From an uncultured Eubacteriales bacterium (GTDB lineage Bacteria; Bacillota; Clostridia; Tissierellales; Peptoniphilaceae): 64,000 bases of DNA. Each line of letters starts with the position of its first letter. The first letter of the stretch is position 1. The translations under genes were made by a program, and so were the position numbers. Of the stretch, positions 33,661 to 42,882 are shown piece after piece. The notes beneath the pieces are model-generated. The model ran no database searches. It was not told the origin of the DNA and saw nothing but the letters and a program-made list of their open reading frames with translations. The DNA lies in the NCBI GenBank assembly GCA_900539725.1, contig UQDI01000002.1, forward strand, positions 29,508 through 93,507, written 5' to 3'.

Positions 33661-34106
33661 TGAACATCAAAATTAAGTATTTTGAAGAGCTAAACACAAC
33701 CGAACTATATGAAATACTTAAGCTTAGACAAGCTGTCTTCGTGGTTGAACAAAACTGTCCGTATCACGATATAGACGAGTTTGATCCAGTATCAGTCCAC
33801 CTTATGATGATAGAGGGTGACGAGCTTATCGGTTACGCTAGAATCAATGAGAAGGGCACTCGCTACCCAGAAGTTTCTATCGGTCGCTTCCTTGTCAAAG
33901 AGGACGCAAGACAGAAAGGTTACGGCGATAAGCTATTCTCAAGGGCAATCGACTTCATCACAGACGATATGAAAGAGGACACAATCAAGATACAAGCGCA
34001 AACATATATGAGAAAATATTATGCGAAGAAAGGTTTTAAAGAGATATCCGAGCCTTATCTTGAAGATGATATAGAGCACGTGGATATGCTTTACAAAAAA
34101 GATTAA
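33660..34106 (+). CDS. GNAT N-acetyltransferase, ElaA-like
   Basis: This 148-residue protein has the N-terminal ElaA pattern ELYEILKLRQAVFVVEQNCPYHDIDEFD. The GNAT acetyl-CoA loop is KEDARQKGYGDKLFSRAIDFI (Q/R-x-x-G-x-G/A at about 84-89). The substrate is not known for the family. It overlaps the upstream antiporter stop by one base (TAATG) and ends 1 bp before the BMP lipoprotein gene, so all these genes are probably co-transcribed. Confidence 0.85.
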   Translation: MNIKIKYFEELNTTELYEILKLRQAVFVVEQNCPYHDIDEFDPVSVHLMMIEGDELIGYARINEKGTRYPEVSIGRFLVKEDARQKGYGDKLFSRAIDFITDDMKEDTIKIQAQTYMRKYYAKKGFKEISEPYLEDDIEHVDMLYKKD

Positions 34107-34107
34107 T

Positions 34108-35169
34108 ATGTATAAGAAAATATTTATCATGCTTATGGTCTTGTGCTTAGCATTGACTGGATGCGCAGGGACTGATGATGCTGCTAAAAATGATAAAAAG
34201 GATCTAAGTATACTTTTACTGATTAATGGCACGCTTGGCGACAAGAGCTTCTTCGATAGCGCTGAAGCAGGCATGGAGCTAATCAAGGAAAAGTATCCAG
34301 AGATAAGTACTAAGACCATAGAGATGGGTACCGACGAGACAAAGTACGCTGCAATACTTGAAGAAAACGTTGCTTCAAAGGCCTACGACATCATCGTAGT
34401 GGGCACTTGGCAGCTTAAGGACAAAGTGCAAAAAATCTCGGACAAGTACCCAGAACAAAAATTTATACTTTTTGACGATAACGCCAACGATGGCGAGAAA
34501 AAATATGATAATATCTACTCGATTCTTTACAAGCAAAATGAAGGCGGCTTCTTAGCTGGGGCACTTGCTAGCATTGTTGAGCAAGGCGATGGCTATAGTT
34601 TTGCCAAAAAGACTAAGAAGATTGGCCTAATTGGCGGCATGGACAATAAGATAGTTAAGGACTTTTTACTTGGCTACGAAGATGGCGCGAAATACATTGA
34701 CAAGGACATCGAGGTATTAACAAGCTATGTCGGCAACTTTACTGACGCGATTAAGGCGAAGGACCTTGCTAATATCTTATACAAGGAGAAGGACGTAGAC
34801 ATCATTTTTAACGTCGCATCCATAGCTGGCCTTGGCATCATTGACTCAGCAGCTGAGACAGAGCGCTACGTAATAGGAGTTGACTCAGACCAAGCGGCTC
34901 TACTAGGCGAAGCAAAAGCAAAATACATTTTGACTTCAATACTTAAAAGAGTTGACACATCCTTACTTAGAGCGATTGATAAATACAAAGCTGGCGAAGA
35001 AATCTTCGGTACAACAGAAATCTTAGGCGTTAAAGATGACGCCATCGGCATAGCTGATAACGATTTTTACAAAAACACAGTCAGCGAAGCAGATAGAGCC
35101 AAGATAGACGAGATTATTGACGAGATAAAAGCTGATAAAATCACTATCAGAAGCGAATTCAATGATTAA
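34108..35169 (+). CDS. BMP-family substrate-binding lipoprotein (nucleoside-type ABC importer)
   Basis: This 353-residue lipoprotein has a lipobox LTGC at residues 16-19. The mature part resembles the basic membrane protein/PnrA family of nucleoside receptors: LLINGTLGDKSFFDSAEAGM, the hinge region ILYKQNEGGFLAGALA, KIGLIGGMDNKIV, and YVIGVDSDQAALLGEAKAKYILTSILKRVD. It captures a nucleoside or similar compound for the three downstream ABC genes. It overlaps the ATPase gene by 8 bp. Confidence 0.85.
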   Translation: MYKKIFIMLMVLCLALTGCAGTDDAAKNDKKDLSILLLINGTLGDKSFFDSAEAGMELIKEKYPEISTKTIEMGTDETKYAAILEENVASKAYDIIVVGTWQLKDKVQKISDKYPEQKFILFDDNANDGEKKYDNIYSILYKQNEGGFLAGALASIVEQGDGYSFAKKTKKIGLIGGMDNKIVKDFLLGYEDGAKYIDKDIEVLTSYVGNFTDAIKAKDLANILYKEKDVDIIFNVASIAGLGIIDSAAETERYVIGVDSDQAALLGEAKAKYILTSILKRVDTSLLRAIDKYKAGEEIFGTTEILGVKDDAIGIADNDFYKNTVSEADRAKIDEIIDEIKADKITIRSEFND

Positions 35170-36232
35170 GATAAATAATTTAAGCTTTGCTTATGGCGAG
35201 AATATCATCTTCGATAAGTTTAGCTTAGAGATAAACGATAGACTTGCCTTTCTTATGGGGAAGAATGGCGCAGGCAAAACGACACTTCTAAAACTCATTC
35301 ACGGCGATTTAAAAAATTACAGTGGAGAAATAGTTTCAGACGAGGCCTATATGCTTAGTCAAAGCTTTATGCTCTTTGATGAGCTAAGCGCTATTGAAAA
35401 TATCAGCTCTGCCATAAACGTGAGCAAAAAAGAAGCAGAGAGCCTTGTAAGTACATCGCCCTTCTACGTAGCTGGACTTGAGCGTAAAGTTAAGGACATG
35501 ACGACTATTGAGAGGCAGACAGTTGAGCTCATCGCGATGAGTCTAACAGAAAAAAAGCTGATACTGCTTGACGAGGTGAGCGCCGCGCTTGATGCGAGGA
35601 CCACAGAGAAGCTTAAGGCCTACATCAAAAGCTCGGAGAAGAGCTTTCTTATGGTATCGCACGATGAGGACTTCATCCAAAGCTTCGATGCGAAGAAGAT
35701 TTTTTTAGATAAGCAAAAAGCAGAGGCCGAGCAAAAAATTGAGGCTAGCCAAAATGCACACAGCTCAAAAATTATCGGTATCTACCTAAAAGACGAGGCA
35801 AAACTCGAGATGCTCATCAAAGGTTTCACGCGCTTTGCCTACGTGCCAAAAGATGTGCACAGCGCCTTGCTTATGGACGAAGAGGCGTACAAGAACATCT
35901 TCATATATGATATTTTAAAGAATAAAAAACGCGATTTTACTAAAGATGCCGAGGACTTTATTGCAAAATACAAATTAAAGTTCAAGGCGAGTGACATCAC
36001 CAAGACACTCTCTGGGGGCAATTTGCAAAAGCTGGTCTTTTTCAGAGAGCTTGAGCGTGATGAGGACCTATACATTTTATATAATTACAAGAAGGGCATG
36101 GACTTCGAAGCGAAGGCCCTTGCTCAAGAGTCGATAGTAAAGAAACGAGATGAAGGCAAGACCATATACATCGTTTCAGACGATTACGAAGATTTAAAGG
36201 AGGATATAGTAGATGAAATCAAAGTCATTTAA
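35162..36232 (+). CDS. ABC importer ATPase with degenerate second half
   Basis: This 356-residue protein is shortened relative to the roughly 500-residue two-domain nucleoside/sugar ABC ATPases. The first half has Walker A GKNGAGKTT (33-41) and Walker B LILLDEVSAALD, but its signature region reads MTTIERQTVEL instead of LSGGQ. The second half has lost Walker A, and Walker B is replaced by LYILYNYKKGMD, yet it keeps a good signature LSGGNLQKLVFF at about residue 283. Since each ATP site joins one Walker A with the partner's signature, exactly one composite site would remain. It lies between the receptor gene and two permease genes. Confidence 0.85.
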   Translation: MIKINNLSFAYGENIIFDKFSLEINDRLAFLMGKNGAGKTTLLKLIHGDLKNYSGEIVSDEAYMLSQSFMLFDELSAIENISSAINVSKKEAESLVSTSPFYVAGLERKVKDMTTIERQTVELIAMSLTEKKLILLDEVSAALDARTTEKLKAYIKSSEKSFLMVSHDEDFIQSFDAKKIFLDKQKAEAEQKIEASQNAHSSKIIGIYLKDEAKLEMLIKGFTRFAYVPKDVHSALLMDEEAYKNIFIYDILKNKKRDFTKDAEDFIAKYKLKFKASDITKTLSGGNLQKLVFFRELERDEDLYILYNYKKGMDFEAKALAQESIVKKRDEGKTIYIVSDDYEDLKEDIVDEIKVI

Positions 36233-37178
36233 GAGATATTTCATTTTGCTATATCCTTTTTTGATGCTTATAACACTAGTTTTAGTCGCTTTAATCTCAA
36301 ACATCAGTCTAAACGCTATACTCATGGCGGCCGCAAAACCATTTGCCTCGCCATTCTATAGACTGAGCTTCATCAAAGAATTTCTCATAGTTGGCCTTTT
36401 GTCAGTGGCGATGAATCTTTCCTTGTCAATGGGTGAGATGAACTTTTCGCTTGAAGGCATCTTTCATATGGCAGTCTTCTTATCGGCGCTAGTAGCCATT
36501 TACTTTGCAAATTTCTTTATAATTATAGTTTTAGTGCCCGTAGTTTTATATTTACTTTGGCAAGTACCGAAAAAAGTCTCAAGGGGCGATGGAAGTAAGC
36601 TAATCATCTCCTCTTTGATCTTTAACTACCTTATTTTGGGCGCTATAAATTATCTTGTCTATACATTTTTCTCAGATGAGAATATTTCTTCAGCCGTTAC
36701 AAAAGACTTTGCTTTTGCGCTTGACATAAAGCTTGGCATTGCCATAGCCGTGGTGAGCCTTGTGGCGTTTATAATATTTGCAGTGAAGACATCGCTCATA
36801 ACTAAGCTAAAGATAATTAAGGATGCGCCAAGCATATTGATATCGACTGGAACTGAGATAAAAAAAGAAAAGAGGGCGATAGACTTTTGTCTTGTGCTTC
36901 TAACATCTGTGGCCGCATTTCTATATCTTTTCTTAAACTACAATCGCTTTTCACTTCAAAGCTTCACGGGATATGGCTTTGACGCGATAACTGTAACGCT
37001 TTTAGCGCGTGGCGACTTTAAAAAACTTGCCTACCCAGCCATATTAATTACATACATAAGACTTTTAAGCCTTGTCGTGCAGACCGAATTTTCTTTCGTT
37101 TCCTCTGTGATGTACCTAATGCAAGGCGTTCTGATCTTTATATCGATATTGGAGGCGCGCGATGACAGAAATTATTAG
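36213..37178 (+). CDS. ABC importer permease 1 (BPD_transp_2 family)
   Basis: This 321-residue membrane protein has about eight to nine transmembrane segments. The N-terminal stretch AAAKPFASPFYRLSFIKEFLIVG followed by GLLSVAMNLSLSMGEMNFSLEGIF matches nucleoside-type permeases such as NupP, where a segment reading G-E-x-N-x-x-x-E-G is conserved. It overlaps the ATPase gene by 20 bp and the second permease by 17 bp. The sequence is more divergent than typical family members, in line with the altered ATPase. Confidence 0.8.
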   Translation: MKSKSFKRYFILLYPFLMLITLVLVALISNISLNAILMAAAKPFASPFYRLSFIKEFLIVGLLSVAMNLSLSMGEMNFSLEGIFHMAVFLSALVAIYFANFFIIIVLVPVVLYLLWQVPKKVSRGDGSKLIISSLIFNYLILGAINYLVYTFFSDENISSAVTKDFAFALDIKLGIAIAVVSLVAFIIFAVKTSLITKLKIIKDAPSILISTGTEIKKEKRAIDFCLVLLTSVAAFLYLFLNYNRFSLQSFTGYGFDAITVTLLARGDFKKLAYPAILITYIRLLSLVVQTEFSFVSSVMYLMQGVLIFISILEARDDRNY

Positions 37179-38028
37179 AGCATTTTTACGCATATTTCTT
37201 TTGTGCCTAGCCATCAACTCGATGCGGATGCTCGGCCTTTGCCTCTTACACGCAGACGGCCTTGTCAATATCTCGGCAATAACGGCGCTTGTGGTCTATA
37301 GCGAAACGCATTCCTTTGCCGTGAGCATTTTAGCTGCGACAGTCCTTACGCTTTTGGTAAATACATTATTTGTTTACTTAACGAAGCGAAGAGGCACATC
37401 AGACATTGTTTATGGCATAGCGATGAACCTCATTCTGCGCGGCCTATCGGGCCTTATGCTTTATCTATATGCTGGTGACCTTGCCATGTCGACTTCAGTC
37501 AATGTTAATTTTGACGTAAAAGTATTTGGCGTAGACATATTTATAGTTTTGACTCTAGTACTAAGCCTTTTCTATTATATATATCTATATAAGACGAGGG
37601 CGGGGCTTGAGCTAAGAGCCGTGGGTCTTGATGAAGAAAAAGCTAGCTTTAGAAAATTAAATATAGCTAGGGCGCGCCGTGATGCAATTATATTTGCATC
37701 CATATTTGCGGCGCTCGTTGGAAGCTTCTTATCGCTATCGTATTTTTCATACTTCACGGAGAATATCTCGCAAAATGTGGGCTATGTATGTTTGGCGCTT
37801 GAAGGCTTCTCAGCCATAAGCCCAGCTCTAACGCCAATCGCAAGCCTTGTATACGCTGTCTTTACTTATCTTGCGGGCTCATTCCAAAGCGCAGCGGCTA
37901 TTAATTACAAGCTCTTGGACTTAATTCCTTACCTTGTAATTCTCATTTTACTATACTTTTTGAAGGACGATAAAAAATTGCGTGGCAAGGGCTTTTATGA
38001 TATAATAAAAAAAGAGGTGAAGAAATGA
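37162..38028 (+). CDS. ABC importer permease 2 (BPD_transp_2 family)
   Basis: This 288-residue membrane protein has about eight hydrophobic segments. The N-terminal region (LCLAINSMRMLGLCLLHADGLVNIS) corresponds to the second permease of nucleoside importers. The cytoplasmic segment YLYKTRAGLELRAVGLDEEKASFRKLNI is the expected coupling region (a T-x-x-G-x-x-x-R-A-x-G pattern). GARRDAI-like sequence follows. It completes a receptor-ATPase-permease-permease set. Its stop overlaps the ATG of the following glucosaminidase gene (ATGA). Confidence 0.82.
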   Translation: MTEIIRAFLRIFLLCLAINSMRMLGLCLLHADGLVNISAITALVVYSETHSFAVSILAATVLTLLVNTLFVYLTKRRGTSDIVYGIAMNLILRGLSGLMLYLYAGDLAMSTSVNVNFDVKVFGVDIFIVLTLVLSLFYYIYLYKTRAGLELRAVGLDEEKASFRKLNIARARRDAIIFASIFAALVGSFLSLSYFSYFTENISQNVGYVCLALEGFSAISPALTPIASLVYAVFTYLAGSFQSAAAINYKLLDLIPYLVILILLYFLKDDKKLRGKGFYDIIKKEVKK

Positions 38029-40082
38029 AAAAGCTAATTAGAAATTTATTTATACTATCGATACTGCTTCTAGGCCTTATGAATGCAGGCACTAAGGCAG
38101 CATCACTTAACTTAATCATAGACGGAAACAATGTGACAAAGAGCGCGAGCCCAATTGTCAAGAACAGAAGGACCTTGGTTCCACTTCGTTTCATTGGGGA
38201 AGCCTTAGGCAAGGAAGTTATTTGGAACAACGACGAAAAGAGCGTTACAGTTAGTGACGAGGGCAATAGTTTCAAACTATATATCGATTCAAAGATTATT
38301 GACAATAGTGACGGAACGCTTAAGTTTACTGACGTTGCTCCATGCATAGTGAACAGAAAAACATATCTACCGCTTAGAGCCATAGCTGAGCTTATGAATA
38401 TAGGCGTCGGCTACGATAAAGCAAGTTCAACGGTCACTATTGATTCGGCTACTTATAATCCAGTAGAAGAGAGTACTACAATTGTTGGCCTTATGCCAAA
38501 TCAAACAATAAATACTAAGATGAATTTTACTTTTGTCACAAATAAAAATTTTGCAAAGGCAAAGCTATTACTATTAAATGACAAAAACGAAGGCTATATA
38601 CAAGACGTAAAGACAAGTACAGCCGAAGCGCTTGAGTTTTTACCGAGCCTTAAAGACGAAGGAAATAAAAAATTAGTCCTTGCGCTTTACGATGCAAATG
38701 GCAATGTGATTGACGCGACAGGCGCCAAGATCAACTTAAACGTACTTCCGAGAGTAACTTACTCAGGCGTTGACAATGGCGGCTTTGTGCAAGACGAGCT
38801 AAAGATTACGCCTGACATAAACTTCATTGCATCAAAGATGAAGGCGACTATAACAAATTTAACTACAGGCGCTACAGAAGTGAAGGACAATCTTGATCCA
38901 GAAGGAGAATTCTTATTCAAGCCAAGCTATTTGGATGCGGGCAGCTACTCCATAATGCTATCGGCTTTTGACGAACTGGGCAGAGAGCACTTTGGCGAGA
39001 CAAAGACCTTCACCATGAGCATAAATCCATATCTAAATATAACAGGCGTACCGAAGGACGGCGTCATCTCAGGTCAAGTAACGCTTAACGCGCAAAGAAA
39101 CTTCGATGTAATGAGAACTGATTACGTTTTACGTGACCCATTGACAGGACAAGAAACAGTTATTGAGTCAAAATCATACGGCGCATGCAAGTTTTTCCCG
39201 AACATTAACGACGCAGGTCAAAAGGAAGTCTTCGTCAGATGCATAGACGCGAGCGGAAAGACTATGGAGAGCGAACATAAACTTGTCTTGATCAAGGGCG
39301 ACTCGAAGCTTATACTTGAAGGCGTTGCTCCTGGCGGCATAGTTCATAAGTATGTGGATTTGAACGCCGTGTCAAACGTTGGAGTCAACAGCGTAAACTA
39401 TTACATCAAAAATCTTAGAACAGGCAAGACTAAGACCATAGCTGAGAACGTGCCTTATGGCCAAAAGTTTAGATACAACGTCACTAAAGACGATGAAGGA
39501 GAGAATGAAATCAGCGTAACAGGCAATCAAATCGACGCCTTTATCAAGGGCGAGAGCATCAAATTTAGGATATACACTGGAAAGATATATACAAAACAGC
39601 CGCTAATGGCGAAGGACAAATTCCTTGACTACACAAAAAAGATTGCTAGACGCGAATTTTTAAGAACAGACTTAAGCGGCGCCATCACTACAGCACAAGC
39701 GATACTTGAATCAGGCTGGGGCCAATCAGTGCCAGTCGATAAGTACACAGGAAAGTTCTCAAACAATCTATTTGGTATCAAAGGCAGCGCTTCTAATGGC
39801 ACCGTAACCATAACTACAACAGAAGTATATAATAATGTTAGATACACAGTTGATGACAAGTTCAGAGCATATAAATCGGCCGACGAATCATTTAGAGATC
39901 ACACTGAATTATTCTTCGCAAAGAAATGGTATACGCCATTTAGAAAAGTTATGTTCAACGACCAAAGAGGCGTCTACGCAATCAAGAGATGCGGTTATGC
40001 GACAGACCCTAGCTATCCAGCGAAATTAAAGCAAATCATCGACAAATACAATCTAAAAGAGCTAGACAAAGTTAATTTATAA
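38025..40082 (+). CDS. Secreted glucosaminidase (autolysin-like) with copper-amine-oxidase-N-like domain
   Basis: This 685-residue exported protein has a signal peptide (ends at about residue 26, TKAA). A copper-amine-oxidase-N-like domain (about 28-140) contains RRTLVPLRFIGEALGKEV and KTYLPLRAIAELM. A long middle region (about 150-515) of repeated beta modules follows, with segments like YSGVDNGGFVQDELKITPDI and ITGVPKDGVISGQVTL. The C-terminal domain (about 530-680) is endo-beta-N-acetylglucosaminidase-like: ITTAQAILESGWGQSVPVDK with the catalytic Glu, then NLFGIKGS and FRAYKSADESFRDH. It likely cleaves peptidoglycan. It overlaps the upstream permease by 4 bp. Confidence 0.87.
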   Translation: MKKLIRNLFILSILLLGLMNAGTKAASLNLIIDGNNVTKSASPIVKNRRTLVPLRFIGEALGKEVIWNNDEKSVTVSDEGNSFKLYIDSKIIDNSDGTLKFTDVAPCIVNRKTYLPLRAIAELMNIGVGYDKASSTVTIDSATYNPVEESTTIVGLMPNQTINTKMNFTFVTNKNFAKAKLLLLNDKNEGYIQDVKTSTAEALEFLPSLKDEGNKKLVLALYDANGNVIDATGAKINLNVLPRVTYSGVDNGGFVQDELKITPDINFIASKMKATITNLTTGATEVKDNLDPEGEFLFKPSYLDAGSYSIMLSAFDELGREHFGETKTFTMSINPYLNITGVPKDGVISGQVTLNAQRNFDVMRTDYVLRDPLTGQETVIESKSYGACKFFPNINDAGQKEVFVRCIDASGKTMESEHKLVLIKGDSKLILEGVAPGGIVHKYVDLNAVSNVGVNSVNYYIKNLRTGKTKTIAENVPYGQKFRYNVTKDDEGENEISVTGNQIDAFIKGESIKFRIYTGKIYTKQPLMAKDKFLDYTKKIARREFLRTDLSGAITTAQAILESGWGQSVPVDKYTGKFSNNLFGIKGSASNGTVTITTTEVYNNVRYTVDDKFRAYKSADESFRDHTELFFAKKWYTPFRKVMFNDQRGVYAIKRCGYATDPSYPAKLKQIIDKYNLKELDKVNL

Positions 40083-40088
40083 GATATC

Positions 40089-40114
40089 GAGCAGGGCACT
40101 TGCCTTGCTCTTTT
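40089..40114 (+). terminator. Terminator
   Basis: GAGCAGGGC pairs with GCCTTGCTC (one wobble, loop ACTT) and is followed by TTTTATTTT. Confidence 0.85.
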
Positions 40115-40199
40115 ATTTTAGGCAAAATATAAAAAAAATAATTAATTTTAGCATAGTAATGATTTAGACTGGGTATATTATAAAAAAGGAGGTATATTT

Positions 40200-40871
40200 A
40201 TGAATTACTTAGTTTTAATCGGCGTACTGCTAATAGTTGTCGGCTTTGCACTAAAGCTTGACGTTGTAGCAGTCGTTTTGATATCTGGCCTAGTAACTGG
40301 CTTGGTATCAGGTATGTCATTAGTAGAAGTATTAGACTTAATTGGAAAGGGCTTTGTAACAAACAGATACATGTCACTTTTCTTCCTAAGTCTACCACTA
40401 ATCGCTATCATGGAAAGGTATGGACTTAAAGACAGAGCAGCTGAAGCCATCAAGAAGATCAAATCAGCAAGCGCAGGTGGCGTTGTTGGTTTATACATCT
40501 TAATTAGATGGGTGGCAGCTATATTCTCTTTAAGATTAGGTGGACACGTTCAATTCGTTAGACCACTTATACTACCTATGGCTGAGGGTGCTGCAGCAAA
40601 AACTGTTGACCTATCAGAAAAGAAATTAGAAGAGCTTAAGGGACTTGCAGGTGCCGCAGAAAACTACGGAAACTTCTTCGGACAAAACATCTTCCCAGTT
40701 GCGAGCGGCGTTTTATTAATTCAAGGTACACTAGCAGGAGCTGGCTATGAAGTTACTAACGCTGAAATCGCTCAAGGCTCAATACTAGCCGGCGTTGCTA
40801 TGGTGATTTTATCACTAGTACAATGCTATCTATTTGAAAAAAGTTTAAGAAAGGAGCTTAAGAATGTTTAA
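40200..40871 (+). CDS. DUF969 membrane protein, probable 5-oxoproline transporter subunit
   Basis: This 223-residue membrane protein matches DUF969: NYLVLIGVLLIVVGFALKLD at the N-terminus, VVLISGLVTGLVSGMS, FLSLPLIAIMERYGLKDRAAE, LGGHVQFVRPLILPMAEGAA and NYGNFFGQNIFPVASG. It is encoded with DUF979 (8-bp overlap) and pyroglutamyl peptidase. These two DUFs have been named as subunits of a 5-oxoproline transporter, and the neighbouring peptidase that releases 5-oxoproline agrees with this. AAAGGAGG precedes the ATG. Confidence 0.85.
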   Translation: MNYLVLIGVLLIVVGFALKLDVVAVVLISGLVTGLVSGMSLVEVLDLIGKGFVTNRYMSLFFLSLPLIAIMERYGLKDRAAEAIKKIKSASAGGVVGLYILIRWVAAIFSLRLGGHVQFVRPLILPMAEGAAAKTVDLSEKKLEELKGLAGAAENYGNFFGQNIFPVASGVLLIQGTLAGAGYEVTNAEIAQGSILAGVAMVILSLVQCYLFEKSLRKELKNV

Positions 40872-41862
40872 ATTTATTTATGCTAATTCAGCTATGGTTG
40901 ACGAAGTCATCTACATTCTATGTGGTATCGTCTGCATTATGACTGGAATTAGAGGCTTAAAGAATAAAAAAGCTCCTATCGGTACATTTCTTTTCTGGAC
41001 ACTTTTAGGTATACTTTTTGGAGCAGGTAAGTTTATTATCGACAGTTTTGAACATGGCGGAGCCATCATAGGAGGCTGCTTGATGCTACTAGGAGCACTA
41101 ACACTTACAAATCAAGTACAAATAGGCGAGTTCAATTCTCAATCAGAAGAGCAAAAAATTGCTTATGGCAAAAAGGTTGGCAACAAGATATTCATCCCAG
41201 CCCTTGCAATAGGTGTCATCGCCATGATCATGGCGCAATTCAAGAGCTTTAAAGTAGCTGTTGATGTAAAAGATGGTGCAGATGTATTCTTTGGATTTAC
41301 ATCAGCTCAAACACTTGGTATATCATCAGTACTTGCCATCATCATCGCTTTAATCATAACAAAGGCAAAATACTCTGAAACAAAGGAAGATACAGCTAAG
41401 ATGCTTATGCAAATAGGCAGTTCTTCACTACTTCCTCAACTACTTGGAGCACTAGGAACAGTATTCGCAGCGGCAGGCGTTGGTGAAATCATCGGTTCAG
41501 GCGTTTCAGCTGTAGTTCCACCTGAAGCAAAAGTTTTAGGCGTAATTGCTTATTGCGTTGGTATGGTAGTCTTTACCATGATTATGGGTAATGCCTTTGC
41601 AGCATTTACAGTTATTACACTAGGCGTTGGCGTTCCGTTCGTTATTGCCAATGGCGGTAACCCTGCCATCATAGGCGCGCTTGGTATGACTTGCGGCTAC
41701 TGCGGTACACTACTAACACCTATGGCTGCTAACTTCAACATAGTTCCAGGAGCTATACTTGAAACAAAAGATAAATACACTATAATCAAGGCACAAGCAC
41801 CAGTTGCTATACCTTTAATAGTAGTACACATTATATTAATGTTATTGATTGGATTTAGATAG
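40864..41862 (+). CDS. DUF979 membrane protein, probable 5-oxoproline transporter subunit
   Basis: This 332-residue protein with about ten transmembrane segments resembles DUF979: VDEVIYILCGIVCIMTGIRG, LFGAGKFI, SSLLPQLLGALGTVFAAAGVGE and NGGNPAIIGALGMTCGYCGTLLTPMAANFN. The sequence is typical of ion-coupled carriers with paired re-entrant Gly/Asn-rich loops. It is co-transcribed with the DUF969 subunit and followed 33 bp later by pcp. The transport substrate is inferred from family naming and context. Confidence 0.85.
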   Translation: MFKFIYANSAMVDEVIYILCGIVCIMTGIRGLKNKKAPIGTFLFWTLLGILFGAGKFIIDSFEHGGAIIGGCLMLLGALTLTNQVQIGEFNSQSEEQKIAYGKKVGNKIFIPALAIGVIAMIMAQFKSFKVAVDVKDGADVFFGFTSAQTLGISSVLAIIIALIITKAKYSETKEDTAKMLMQIGSSSLLPQLLGALGTVFAAAGVGEIIGSGVSAVVPPEAKVLGVIAYCVGMVVFTMIMGNAFAAFTVITLGVGVPFVIANGGNPAIIGALGMTCGYCGTLLTPMAANFNIVPGAILETKDKYTIIKAQAPVAIPLIVVHIILMLLIGFR

Positions 41863-41895
41863 AATTAGAAGAAATTTTTGAAAGGAGACGATATT

Positions 41896-42537
41896 TTGAA
41901 GATATTAGTAACAGGCTTTGACCCATTTGGCGGAGAAAAGATAAACCCAGCGATTGAATCGGTAAAGAAACTTCCTGATACAATTGCCGGAGCTGATATA
42001 ATTAAGCTAGAGATACCTACTGTAATAGGTAAATCTGTCGACAAGATCAAAGCAAAGATTGAAGAAGTGCATCCAGACGTTGTTTTATCCATCGGTCAAG
42101 CAGGCGGCAGACCTGACATCACTGTTGAAAGGGTCGGCATCAACTGCGACGACTGCAGAATTAAGGACAACGAAGGCAATCAACCTATAGATGAAAAGGT
42201 AGCTGAAGACGGCCCTGCGGCATATTTCTCGACACTACCTATCAAGGCCATGGTTAAGAATATACAAGATGGCGGCGTACCAGCAAGCGTTTCAAACACA
42301 GCAGGCACTTTCATCTGTAATCACGTTTTATACGGCGTAGCACATATACAAGCTACTAAGCATCCTGAGATGAGAACAGGTTTTATACACATTCCGTTCC
42401 TACCAGAGCAAGTAGTTGACAAGAAAAATATGCCATCGATGGCGCTTGAGACTATAGTTAAGGGACTTACTTTGGCAATAGAAGCGATTGTAAAGAACGA
42501 TAGTGACATTAAAGTTACTGGTGGCAAAACTCACTAA
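41896..42537 (+). CDS. pcp: Pyrrolidone-carboxylate peptidase
   Basis: This 213-residue cysteine peptidase removes N-terminal pyroglutamate. It shows KILVTGFDPFGGEKINPA at the N-terminus, the catalytic Glu region ITVERVGINCDDCRIKDNEG, the catalytic Cys in SNTAGTFICNHVLYG and the His in MRTGFIHIPFLPEQ. I start at a TTG at 41896, 8 bp after AAAGGAG; an upstream in-frame start at 41878 would sit over the ribosome binding site. Together with the DUF969-DUF979 carrier it suggests 5-oxoproline release and transport in one unit. Confidence 0.93.
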   Translation: MKILVTGFDPFGGEKINPAIESVKKLPDTIAGADIIKLEIPTVIGKSVDKIKAKIEEVHPDVVLSIGQAGGRPDITVERVGINCDDCRIKDNEGNQPIDEKVAEDGPAAYFSTLPIKAMVKNIQDGGVPASVSNTAGTFICNHVLYGVAHIQATKHPEMRTGFIHIPFLPEQVVDKKNMPSMALETIVKGLTLAIEAIVKNDSDIKVTGGKTH

Positions 42538-42770
42538 ATTTCTTGTTAAAACAAGCCCTTTTACTTGTTCGAATTAAGCTGCACTCTACGTACGCTTAGT
42601 ACGAAATCGCTTGCTTAATTCTCCACTTCGTAAAATCATCTTGTTTTTCCTGCGAAATTCTAAGGAAGATTTATGGATCTAGCTAAGCATTTAAATTTAA
42701 CTAAATCCATATACTTTCTTAACAGAATTAAAAAATGTATATTTAAATGCATATAATGTTTATCAAACAT
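42538..42770. other. Non-coding spacer with inverted repeats
   Basis: No convincing gene lies between pcp and the terminator at 42771. The stretch holds several imperfect inverted repeats: AATTAAGC near 42573 with GCTTAATT near 42612, GTACGCTTAGTAC between them, and ATTTAAATTTAACTAAATCC further on. It could be a structured RNA or a decayed element. Confidence 0.4.
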
Positions 42771-42803
42771 AAAAGACTAGAATTAATTTTCTAGTCTTTT
42801 TTC
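42771..42803 (+). terminator. Terminator ahead of the tetR-like gene
   Basis: AAAAGACTAGA pairs with TCTAGTCTTTT and is followed by TT. The near-symmetric A and T ends could serve both strands. Confidence 0.8.
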
Positions 42804-42822
42804 GTGAATAAGAATAAAGCTA

Positions 42823-42851
42823 TTGACAAAGCAAATCACTAATGCTATAAT
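42823..42851 (+). promoter_or_regulatory. Consensus promoter of the tetR-like gene
   Basis: TTGACA at 42823-42828 and TATAAT at 42846-42851 are a perfect match with 17-bp spacing. Confidence 0.85.
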
Positions 42852-42856
42852 AATAT

Positions 42857-42869
42857 TGAACATGGTTCA
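42857..42869 (+). promoter_or_regulatory. TetR operator 1
   Basis: TGAACATGGTTCA lies 6 bp past the -10 element, over the probable start of transcription. The same motif recurs at 43478. Confidence 0.7.
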
Positions 42870-42882
42870 GTTAGGAGGACAT

